Assembly: GCF_052064335.1 (NCBI RefSeq)
Contig: NZ_JBQHVU010000003.1
Location: 1 to 64,000 of the forward strand
Direction of reading: 5' to 3'
DNA length: 64,000 bases
DNA from: Weimeria sp002480925
GTDB taxonomy: Bacteria; Bacillota; Clostridia; Lachnospirales; Lachnospiraceae
The position numbers and the translations under genes were made by a program. Of this stretch, positions 33,120 through 40,145 are shown one piece after another (position 1 is the stretch's first letter; the number at the start of each line of letters is the position of its first letter). The notes under the pieces were generated by a model, which ran no database searches, was not told the origin of the DNA, and saw only the letters and a list, made by a program, of their open reading frames with translations.

Positions 33120-34364
33120 ATGGCAACAGTAAGACCTTTTGCAGCGATCCGTCCGCGTGTGGATATGGCGCAGACCATCGCGGCACTGCCATATGACGTA
33201 TACGATAGATCAGAGGCTACATCCCATGTCAGGAAGTTCCCTCACTCCTTTCTCGCAATAGACAGGGCAGAGACCTCCTTTCCTACAGATGTGAGCGAGT
33301 ATGACCCAAGGGTCTACAAGAAGGCTCATGACCTGCTATGGCAGTGGGTGGATGACGGCTCCTTTGTACGTGATAATGCTCCATATTATTATATCTATGA
33401 GGAAAATATGGACGGCCGCGCCCAGACAGGTATTGTTGCCTGCGCCTCGATCGATGACTATCAGAACGGAGTAATAAAGAAACATGAGAATACCCGTGCC
33501 GAGAAGGAAGAGGACAGGATAAATCATGTGGATGCCTGCAATGCCCAGACGGGACCTATCTTTCTGGCATACAGGAGAAATAATACAATAGAAGAGATCA
33601 TAAGCCGTCACAAGAGCCATGAGGAGCCTGTTTATGATTTTACAACTCTTGACGGGATTTCCCACAGGGTATGGATCATAAAGGACCCTGAGGAAATAGA
33701 GACCATAAGGTCTGCCTTTGCCGGTATTGATTCGATCTACATAGCGGATGGACATCATCGTGCCGCATCTGCTGTCAAGGTAGGACTAAAAAGAAGAGCT
33801 GCCCATCCGGGATATACAGGAGACGAGGAATTCAATTATTTCCTGTCAGTACTGTTTCCGGACGAGGAGTTAAAGATCTTTGACTATAACAGGGTCCTAA
33901 AGGATCTGAACGGACATACTCCTATGGAGGTTCTTGGTGCGGTAAAGGAGGTTGCTGAGCTTAAACGACAGGGCAGGGCGCCTATAAAGCCGCAGTTCAA
34001 GGGCTCATTTTCAATGTATTTAGATGATACCTGGTATAATTTTGCCTTCAGACAGAATCTGAGAAGCACAGATCCAGTGGACGGTCTTGATGTATCACTG
34101 CTTCAGAATCTGATACTTGATCCGGTATTTGGGATCAAGGATCCGAAGACTGATTCGCGGATTGACTTCGTAGGAGGTATTAGAGGATTAAGAGAGCTGG
34201 AGCACCGCTGTGACAGGGACTGCAAGGCGGCCTTTGCCATGTACCCGACATCTATCTCTGAGCTTTTTGCAGTGGCCGACGCCGGTCGTCTGATGCCACC
34301 TAAGTCCACCTGGTTTGAACCAAAGCTTAGGAGCGGACTCTTTATTCATGAGCTGGATCATTAG
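33120..34364 (+). CDS. DUF1015 family protein
   Basis: 414-residue protein of the DUF1015 family, start ATG 33120 after AAAGGAG. The N terminus RPFAAIRP and ALPYDVYDRSEA are family signatures, and HENTRAEKEEDRINH is highly polar. ADGHHRAASA (about residues 217-226) resembles the GxHRxxA box of ParB/sulfiredoxin-fold proteins, including free serine kinases. Cytoplasmic, no membrane segment. The gene follows serC-serA, a recurrent neighbourhood, so a role in serine or phosphoserine metabolism is a reasonable inference. The biochemical activity is not established by the sequence. Confidence 0.85.
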   Translation: MATVRPFAAIRPRVDMAQTIAALPYDVYDRSEATSHVRKFPHSFLAIDRAETSFPTDVSEYDPRVYKKAHDLLWQWVDDGSFVRDNAPYYYIYEENMDGRAQTGIVACASIDDYQNGVIKKHENTRAEKEEDRINHVDACNAQTGPIFLAYRRNNTIEEIISRHKSHEEPVYDFTTLDGISHRVWIIKDPEEIETIRSAFAGIDSIYIADGHHRAASAVKVGLKRRAAHPGYTGDEEFNYFLSVLFPDEELKIFDYNRVLKDLNGHTPMEVLGAVKEVAELKRQGRAPIKPQFKGSFSMYLDDTWYNFAFRQNLRSTDPVDGLDVSLLQNLILDPVFGIKDPKTDSRIDFVGGIRGLRELEHRCDRDCKAAFAMYPTSISELFAVADAGRLMPPKSTWFEPKLRSGLFIHELDH

Positions 34365-34668
34365 TCAGGGATAAGGGGGCTGCCTATGCTCGTGGATTGA
34401 ACCCACGATTTCATCAAAAGAGAGCTTGTCACCTGCCACATCAAGGGTCAGGTCGGCAAGCTCGTTTTCTTTGTGTGTTACCTCAAAATGATTTACATAA
34501 AGGAAAGTGACCATTGTTGCAGCGGCAGTACGTTTATTACCATCGAGAAAGACCTGATGTCTGGCAAAGCCTTCAAGTTACTTAGCAGCCTTATCAAATA
34601 CAGGAGGAAAAAGATCAGTTACGGCGAAGGACTGATAAGGAGCGGCACACGTGTCAAAGAAAGGCCAT
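34365..34668 (-). pseudogene. Doc/Fic-type toxin gene remnant
   Basis: On the minus strand the frame reads PYQSF, LFPPVFDKAAK, then an in-frame TAA (34580-34578), then LEGFARHQVFLDGNKRTAA and a Doc-like C-terminal part ending with TGA at 34367-34365. This matches death-on-curing (Doc/Fic) proteins, with motif FLDGNKRTA. The N-terminal third is absent and one internal stop interrupts it. The usual catalytic His of NHxFxDGNKR is shifted or changed (HQVFLDGNKR). No antitoxin partner is seen. Confidence 0.8.
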
Positions 34669-34676
34669 AAAAACAC

Positions 34677-34705
34677 TTGCATACAGAAAAGAGAAGTGAT
34701 AGAAT
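34677..34705 (+). promoter_or_regulatory. Promoter of the ribU riboswitch transcript
   Basis: TTGCAT (34677-34682), 17 bases and TAGAAT (34700-34705), placing the transcript start about 18 bases before the FMN riboswitch. Confidence 0.78.
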
Positions 34706-34729
34706 GATAGCCAAAATTAAATGAAGGAG

Positions 34730-34903
34730 ATCTTCAGGGCGGGGTGAGATTCCCCACTGGCGGTATAGTCCGCGACCCATTGCTTTTCTTATCTGTGCAG
34801 TGGCCGAACCGGTGCGACTCCGGTACCAACAGTATCTGATATATTGACAGGTGTCTCATATGAGACCAGGTTCATTATATCACAAGTCTGGATGGAAGAA
34901 GGT
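34730..34903 (+). promoter_or_regulatory. FMN riboswitch (RFN element)
   Basis: Conserved RFN blocks are present in order: ATCTTCAGGGCGGGGTGAGA, CCCACTGGCGGTATAGTCCGC, CCGGTGCGACTCCGGTACC, CAACAGTATC, and the closing AGTCTGGATGGAAGAAGG. It senses FMN and lies upstream of the riboflavin transporter gene ribU. A terminator hairpin follows 28 bases later, so control is probably by transcription attenuation. Confidence 0.96.
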
Positions 34904-34931
34904 CAGGTATTTTCCATACGATGACTAGAAG

Positions 34932-34975
34932 GCCCTGTAGAGTTACTTTTCAAGTATCTGTCTGCAGGGCTTTTT
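34932..34975 (+). terminator. Riboswitch expression-platform terminator
   Basis: GCCCTGTAGA (34932-34941) pairs with TCTGCAGGGC (34961-34970) with one G-U pair, followed by TTTTT. It is expected to form when FMN is bound and to stop transcription before ribU. The rest of the 126-base leader up to ribU contains a GCTCCT-GG-AGGAGC hairpin. Confidence 0.9.
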
Positions 34976-35101
34976 CAGGCTCGCAAGAAGGGAGACCTGC
35001 TCCTGGAGGAGCTCTCTCATCTTCTGGCAAAGAGGATCTCCGATAACCAACTGTCCCTGTAGGATGAGGCAGAGACAGCGCCATAGAAAGGAGATCAGAT
35101 T

Positions 35102-35731
35102 ATGGCAGATTTTACATTAGATCAGGAGGAGAAAAGGGGCAAGAGAAGCAGCAGAGGAAGTGTCCGCTATATAGCAGTGACAGGAGTCCTGTCAGCAAGC
35201 GCATTTATCCTTCAGCTTTTAGAGATACCGCTTCCCTTCCTTCCGTCCTTCATCAAGTTCGATTTTTCAGATCTTCCAGCACTGATCGGATCATTTGCAA
35301 TGGGGCCGGTATGCGGAATACTGATAGAGCTTCTGAAGAATCTCTTCCATGCGCTTGTTTCCCAGAGCTTCGGAGTAGGCGAGATCTCGAATTTCATCCT
35401 CGGTGCTATATTTGTAGGCATATCCGGGCTTATCTATAAGGTTGACAGGACCAAGAGGGGAGCAGTGATAGCTTCAGTAGCAGGAGCTATAGCTATGGCA
35501 GCTCTAAGTTTTCCGAGCAATATCTTCTTCGTATATCCTGTCTATTACAACTTCATGCCTAAGGCAACGATCCTGGCAGCCTACCAGGCTATCATCCCTT
35601 CGATGAAGAGTGTGGAGCAGTCGATCCTCTGCTTCAATGTACCGTTCACATTTGCAAAGGGGATGATCGATGTCCTGATCACCTTCCTTATCTACAAAAG
35701 GATATCGCCGCTTCTTAAGGGCAGGCATTGA
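35102..35731 (+). CDS. ribU: Riboflavin ECF transporter S component
   Basis: Substrate-binding membrane subunit that captures riboflavin for energy-coupling factor transporters, working with EcfA and EcfT encoded elsewhere. 209 residues with about six hydrophobic segments and an extended charged N terminus (EEKRGKRSSRG). Family motifs include FDFSDLPALIGSFAMGP and ELLKNLFHAL. Control by an FMN riboswitch independently supports riboflavin as substrate. GAAAGGAG precedes the ATG. A terminator follows, so it is monocistronic. Confidence 0.95.
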   Translation: MADFTLDQEEKRGKRSSRGSVRYIAVTGVLSASAFILQLLEIPLPFLPSFIKFDFSDLPALIGSFAMGPVCGILIELLKNLFHALVSQSFGVGEISNFILGAIFVGISGLIYKVDRTKRGAVIASVAGAIAMAALSFPSNIFFVYPVYYNFMPKATILAAYQAIIPSMKSVEQSILCFNVPFTFAKGMIDVLITFLIYKRISPLLKGRH

Positions 35732-35737
35732 TAAGCT

Positions 35738-35766
35738 GACCGCACCAGGTGGGTGCGGTCTTTTTT
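35738..35766 (+). terminator. Intrinsic terminator after ribU
   Basis: Perfect 9-bp stem GACCGCACC / GGTGCGGTC followed by TTTTTT. The next promoter begins five bases later. Confidence 0.94.
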
Positions 35767-35770
35767 GTTC

Positions 35771-35799
35771 TTGACAATGGAAACGTTTTCACTTATATT
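35771..35799 (+). promoter_or_regulatory. Promoter of the membrane-anchored alpha-amylase
   Basis: TTGACA (35771-35776), 17 bases and TATATT (35794-35799), close to consensus. A palindromic operator fills the spacer, and the 5' leader is about 135 bases. Confidence 0.88.
35778..35791 (+). promoter_or_regulatory. cre-like LacI-family operator
   Basis: TGGAAACGTTTTCA is a near-perfect palindrome with central CG. It matches the catabolite-responsive consensus TGWNANCGNTNWCA at every fixed position except the third. It lies between the -35 and -10 boxes, so binding would block RNA polymerase. Either CcpA or a local LacI-type maltose or starch repressor could bind. No LacI-type gene is in the window. 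Confidence 0.75.
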
Positions 35800-35941
35800 T
35801 CTCTTAGTTGAAAGCTTTCCAAAACATTTGCCATCTGACGCTTTTGCCCTGCAGCTTTCGGAATGCCAGTAAGAGCTTTAGCAGAGACGGCCAGCCATGG
35901 TATTGGAAGTTTCTTAAGATCAGGATATGAAAGGGAAATAT

Positions 35942-37597
35942 ATGCAGAATTTAATGAAAAAGGCCCTTGCAGTGATGATAATAGCTGCGGCGTGTCTTCA
36001 GGTAAGCGGGACAGCTTATGGGGCAGAGCCTTCCTCTGTTACTCATTCGACAGACAAGCAGGCTCTTAAGAACGGTCTGTGTACAGACACAGCAGATGGA
36101 ACTATACTCCATGCCTGGTGCTGGTCCTTTAAGACAATAAAGGAAAATATGAAGGACATAGCAGAGGCCGGCTTCTCGACGGTCCAGACATCGCCGGCTA
36201 ATGCCTGCGTTGACGCTTATCCGACAAAGAAGCTTATGGGAGATGATGAAAGCGGCGGTACCGATGGCGCCTGGTGGTGGCAGTATCAGCCGACTGACTG
36301 GAAAATCGGTAACTATCAGCTGGGTACGGAAAAAGATTTCAAGGATATGTGCGCCGAGGCGGACAAGTACGGGATCAAGATAATAGTTGATGTGATACCA
36401 AACCACACGACTCCACGTCTTGGCGATGTCTCGAAGGACCTGATCAAGGCTGCAGGAGGCGGAAAGGGAGTCGATGGAGGGCTCTATCATCAGAACGGAT
36501 TTAATAATATCACTCGCTGGGATGACAGATATGAGTGCACGACAGGAGAGATGGGAGGACTTCCTGATGTGAATACAGAAAATCCTGACTTTCAGGATTA
36601 TTTTGTAAGCTACTTAAAGCAGCTGGTAAAGGATGGCTGCGACGGTATGCGTTACGATACAGCCAAGCATATAGGCCTTCCCTCGGATCCGCTTGATAAG
36701 TATAGCAGTGAGCATGGCTGGAAGAATAATTTCTGGCCTCTGGTGACAGGCAAAGAGGCCGATCTGAATGGCACGAGCTTTGATGCAAAAGGCCTGTTTA
36801 TATATGGAGAGGTGCTTCAGGGAGCCAATGTGCCACAGGACGAGTATCAGAAATATATAGACATGACAGCCTCAGATTATGGCGCAGCACTTAGAAGTGC
36901 GCTGATGATAAGCAACTTTCAGGCGTCGAATATTTCTGATATGCAGGTAGGAAACTCAAAAAAAGCAGTTACCTGGGTTGAATCCCATGATACTTACTGT
37001 AATGATCACGAATCCGCAAAGCTTACTGACGCTCAGATAGAGCTGGGTTGGGCTATCCTTGCCTCCCAGAAGAACGGCACGCCCCTGTTTTTTTCAAGAC
37101 CTGATGGATCTGACGGACCGGAAAGAAATTACTGGGGTAAGAACATTCTTGGAGCAAAGGGTAATGACGAGTTCAAGAGCACAATAGTAAAGGGAGCTAA
37201 CTTTTTCCGCAATGCCATGAAGGGCCAACCACAGAAGCTTGAAAATCCTGATGATGATCTGCATCTTCTGGTGGTTTCACGAGGAAAGAAGGGAGTCGCC
37301 CTGATAAACGGAAGCGACAAGGCAGAGATAAAGATAAAGACGGAGCTTGGGAATGGCACATATACAGATACTGTAAGCCAGAGTAAATTTACTGTAAAAA
37401 ATGGAGTGCTGACCGGAACGATAGGTAAGGAAACGGCAGCATTTATCTATAAAAGAGATAAGACCAGGATCCCTCTTGTACCTGTAGCAGGAGTAATCAT
37501 AATTGGCGGAGCGGCTCTTCTTGTAATAGTTCTAAGAAAAAAATCTGTCATAAGCAACAAGGTCAAGGGGAAGCAGAGCAAAGAAGATAAGGGTTGA
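35942..37597 (+). CDS. Secreted, membrane-anchored GH13 alpha-amylase
   Basis: 551 residues: signal peptide (about 1-27, hydrophobic AVMIIAAACLQV then a TAYG-A cleavage region), a GH13 catalytic domain, a short C-terminal beta domain, and a terminal transmembrane helix (PVAGVIIIGGAALLVIVL) with a basic tail. Catalytic motifs: VDVIPNHT, GMRYDTAKH (nucleophile Asp), IYGEVLQG (acid/base Glu) and WVESHDTYCN (third Asp). It hydrolyses internal alpha-1,4 bonds of starch at the cell surface. ATG 35942 has AAAGGGA 5 bases upstream. The catalytic part is closely similar to that of the enzyme starting at 43922. Confidence 0.93.
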   Translation: MQNLMKKALAVMIIAAACLQVSGTAYGAEPSSVTHSTDKQALKNGLCTDTADGTILHAWCWSFKTIKENMKDIAEAGFSTVQTSPANACVDAYPTKKLMGDDESGGTDGAWWWQYQPTDWKIGNYQLGTEKDFKDMCAEADKYGIKIIVDVIPNHTTPRLGDVSKDLIKAAGGGKGVDGGLYHQNGFNNITRWDDRYECTTGEMGGLPDVNTENPDFQDYFVSYLKQLVKDGCDGMRYDTAKHIGLPSDPLDKYSSEHGWKNNFWPLVTGKEADLNGTSFDAKGLFIYGEVLQGANVPQDEYQKYIDMTASDYGAALRSALMISNFQASNISDMQVGNSKKAVTWVESHDTYCNDHESAKLTDAQIELGWAILASQKNGTPLFFSRPDGSDGPERNYWGKNILGAKGNDEFKSTIVKGANFFRNAMKGQPQKLENPDDDLHLLVVSRGKKGVALINGSDKAEIKIKTELGNGTYTDTVSQSKFTVKNGVLTGTIGKETAAFIYKRDKTRIPLVPVAGVIIIGGAALLVIVLRKKSVISNKVKGKQSKEDKG

Positions 37598-37966
37598 GAG
37601 AGCTACGACGGAGCAGGCAAGAGCTGGCCTCCTGTTGTATTTTTCGGCAATAACCGCCGAAAGTGAGGCCGACGGCATGCAGTAGAGAAGAAGAAGGATC
37701 CATAGAGCCGATCTGCAGGCCGACTATTATAAGTGAAAGCGGAGTCATCATTGACCCTATTGCAGAAATGCTGTCTGTAATCATTGCGGGGAAACGGAAA
37801 GGCAGGCAGTAGAGTATCATCGAGGCTGCTGAAATCATTATGATCTTATTTGTCAGGAGCTTTTGCGGGGAAAGGATCTCCCTTACGGACTTTTCACTGC
37901 CCTCTGCCTTTTCCATGCCTATAGTAAAGAAGAACAGCTGGAAAACAAAGTTGTAAAAGCCACACC
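37565..37966 (-). pseudogene. AEC-family transporter remnant
   Basis: Minus strand. FYNFVFQLFFFTIGME, then ILSPQKLLTNKII and a membrane segment with MTPLSLIIVGLQIG match the second half of auxin efflux carrier (AEC) permeases. A frameshift near 37690 moves the rest into another frame (MPSASLSAVIAEKYNRRPAL, LSTLIFFALLPL), which is the usual AEC C terminus. The first half is missing; homology stops at the terminator at 37956. The 3' end runs into the amylase 3' end. Confidence 0.75.
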
Positions 37967-37989
37967 TGGCAGCAGGTGTGGCTTTTTTT
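37956..37989 (+). terminator. Intrinsic terminator (possibly bidirectional)
   Basis: Perfect 12-bp stem AAGCCACACCTG / CAGGTGTGGCTT followed by TTTTTTT. An A-rich stretch before the stem would give a short T-run on the other strand. It probably ends the transcript of the anchored amylase and marks the break point of the AEC remnant. Confidence 0.9.
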
Positions 37990-38092
37990 CACCTTTTTAT
38001 TTTTACCAGTACCCCTTCCCCGAATTTTAGTTTATATAAGCTGATCGTATCAGGAATTCCCCCATTCTGCAACCGATTCCCTGTATGCGAGA

Positions 38093-38121
38093 GTGACATT
38101 TTTACGGCTGTGAGCTATTAT
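38093..38121 (+). promoter_or_regulatory. Probable promoter of the VanZ-like gene
   Basis: GTGACA (38093-38098), 17 bases and TATTAT (38116-38121). Between the terminator at 37989 and this site I see nothing else. Confidence 0.6.
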
Positions 38122-38161
38122 AGAGCCGGTACGTACCAGAGGTAATTGAAGGTCACAGAAA

Positions 38162-38674
38162 ATGGAGAAAAAAATGATCAAGAAGAAAGTCAGGAGAGAG
38201 ATGAAACGAAAGATTTTTATAGTTGCAAACGGGATTTTATTTGCGATCTATGCAGCTGCTCTGGTCTATGTCCTGTTCTTGAATGGAAGGGGACTGGTAT
38301 GGAGCGGAGTATCATTTAAGGACTACTGCAGGCGCTTTACGAATCTGATCCCATTGTGGGATATATCAGCTTATTTCGTAAAGGTCTCTTCAGGACAGCT
38401 GGCGTTTGCGATAGCACTGAGAAACATCCTGGGTAATTTCCTTATGTTCATGCCGCTCGCATACTTCGCTTATATTTTTAAAAGGCCATCGATCAGGAAA
38501 TATACGATCATGCTGCTTGTGATCCTGGTGGTGATCGAGCTTCTGCAGCTGCTTCTTCGGGTTGGAAGCTGTGATATAGATGATATAATACTAGGACTAT
38601 CCGGTTCTGTTCTGGTATATGCTGTCATAAGCACGACGGGCAGTGCCATATCTGAAAAAAAGAAGGCAGGCTGA
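38162..38674 (+). CDS. VanZ-like membrane protein
   Basis: 170 residues with a basic N terminus and four hydrophobic segments. The pattern fits VanZ-like proteins: FTNLIPLWD after the first helix, LRNILGNFLMFMPLAYF in the middle, VVIELLQLL, and CDIDDIILGLSGSVLVY near the C terminus. VanZ homologues can lower teicoplanin susceptibility, but most have unknown roles. The start is uncertain: ATG 38174 has GGAG six bases upstream and ATG 38201 has AGGAGA, so the true protein may begin with MIKKK or MKRK. A terminator follows. Confidence 0.82.
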   Translation: MEKKMIKKKVRREMKRKIFIVANGILFAIYAAALVYVLFLNGRGLVWSGVSFKDYCRRFTNLIPLWDISAYFVKVSSGQLAFAIALRNILGNFLMFMPLAYFAYIFKRPSIRKYTIMLLVILVVIELLQLLLRVGSCDIDDIILGLSGSVLVYAVISTTGSAISEKKKAG

Positions 38675-38683
38675 TCTGACAGG

Positions 38684-38724
38684 TGGATAAACGGGAATAT
38701 CATAACCCGTTTATCCATTTTTTT
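38684..38724 (+). terminator. Intrinsic terminator overlapping the convergent gene's 3' end
   Basis: TGGATAAACGGG (38684-38695) pairs perfectly with CCCGTTTATCCA (38706-38717), followed by TTTTTTT. The right arm also encodes the last codons (KWING) of the minus-strand XRE-type gene. Confidence 0.93.
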
Positions 38725-40145
38725 AATTGAGCCTCGGACATATCAGAGCTTAAGTGATATATTACGCCCCTGTCATTAATAAAGGCATCTCTTGATCCGT
38801 CGGATTTCCCATCTGCCAGATAACATCTGTCATGATAGGAGGTGACAAAGGAAGAGACTTTAAGCTCTGCCGGATCGAAAGAATCAACCTCGTTTATCAT
38901 CTGCTTAGGGGAGACGACCGCGACCGGATAGATCACATCACAGCGGATCCTGTGACCGTAGCAGGATATATCCGAAAGATATATCCTGATGCTTCTCAGC
39001 TGACCAGTTCCGCATTTGATGGCCAGATTGTCACGATCCTCAAACCCGCTTCCATCAAGCAGTCTGAGATCAGCTCCGGTGCTATTCCTGAGTGCTGAAA
39101 ATGAAGTGCTTCTTTTATAGTAAGAGTAACTTAAGTCCCTGCTTATACCGTTGAAGGTCGTGTGCCCTCCCGCAGAAAAGGCAGCATCAGCATTGACCTT
39201 TATAGGAATATTCTTATAAGTCTTGAAGTAGAACATTACGGCATCATTGGCTTCACTTTTTTGGGCTGTAAAATATGCATCATCATATAATTTGCCGTCT
39301 GGGTACATCTGGATAGAGCATAGCAGAAAAAAGTATGAGATAATGGCTACAGAGAAAAGTGCAGCAAAAGAGACCTTTTTCTTGAGAAGTCCATGTGAGT
39401 GCAGGGCATTTCCACTGCCAAGGAAGTATGCCATGGCAATAAGGATCAGATCCAGAAGAACTGCTATTATTATAGGATCCAATGCCTGAGCAACATATGT
39501 CATCAGCCTGGTACTGTCATGAAAAAACCTGATGGCCTGGTCGAGGGAAATGATACTTATTATTATTCCGGCTCCAGCGTTTATTTTAACAGCGGTCTTC
39601 ATGGCCCTGATTTCATCAGTGATATTACTATTATCAGATTTGTCACTAAGGAATCTCCTGATTCCGCTGAACAGATCAGGCATGCATCCACTGCATATCT
39701 GTATAAGGATACTCAGGATAAAAAATGCGGCTATATATTTTGCCTGAGACTGTAAAATGATCAGGCCGCTTTCATGCAGCAGCATTATTATGATAAGAAG
39801 AACTGATAGAAATCCTGACAGAACGATAAGAGGGCGATAAAGGTGACTCCCTCCGCCCTCGTTTTCCTGAGCCAGACTTATGATCTGCTGATCAGCTGCC
39901 TTTCTGTATTCGCTGTCAGATATTCTTCTGCCGGAAAGCAGCTCGGCAACAGATACACCGAGTGCCCGACTTAATGGCTCATACATACCGGCGTCAGGAT
40001 AGCTATCTCCCTTTTCCCATCTGCTGATCGTGCTGTTGGTGACGCCCAGCCTGCTTCCAAGATCCTTCTGTGTCAGCCCCTGTTCTTTCCTTAAGCTCTG
40101 TATAAAAGCACCTATAGCGTTCTGATCCATTTGTCTTTCTGTCAT
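38700..40145 (-). CDS. XRE-type helix-turn-helix membrane protein
   Basis: 481 residues. The N-terminal 65 residues are a Cro/C1-type helix-turn-helix (IQSLRKEQGLTQKDLG, then SRLGVTNSTISRWEKG). About five hydrophobic segments follow (about residues 105-125, 130-150, 185-205, 215-240 and 255-280), then a soluble, probably extracytoplasmic C-terminal domain of about 190 residues that I do not recognise. It may be a membrane-bound transcription regulator. ATG 40145 overlaps the stop of the glycosidase gene as ATGA, so it is the last gene of that operon and a local regulator of starch use is plausible but unproven. Confidence 0.8.
   Translation of the reverse strand: MTERQMDQNAIGAFIQSLRKEQGLTQKDLGSRLGVTNSTISRWEKGDSYPDAGMYEPLSRALGVSVAELLSGRRISDSEYRKAADQQIISLAQENEGGGSHLYRPLIVLSGFLSVLLIIIMLLHESGLIILQSQAKYIAAFFILSILIQICSGCMPDLFSGIRRFLSDKSDNSNITDEIRAMKTAVKINAGAGIIISIISLDQAIRFFHDSTRLMTYVAQALDPIIIAVLLDLILIAMAYFLGSGNALHSHGLLKKKVSFAALFSVAIISYFFLLCSIQMYPDGKLYDDAYFTAQKSEANDAVMFYFKTYKNIPIKVNADAAFSAGGHTTFNGISRDLSYSYYKRSTSFSALRNSTGADLRLLDGSGFEDRDNLAIKCGTGQLRSIRIYLSDISCYGHRIRCDVIYPVAVVSPKQMINEVDSFDPAELKVSSFVTSYHDRCYLADGKSDGSRDAFINDRGVIYHLSSDMSEAQLKKWINGL

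Noticed and set aside
37563..37916. Intact 117-residue minus-strand protein
   Set aside because: Its first half is AEC-permease sequence and its second half is out of frame with the rest of that family, so it is part of a pseudogene.
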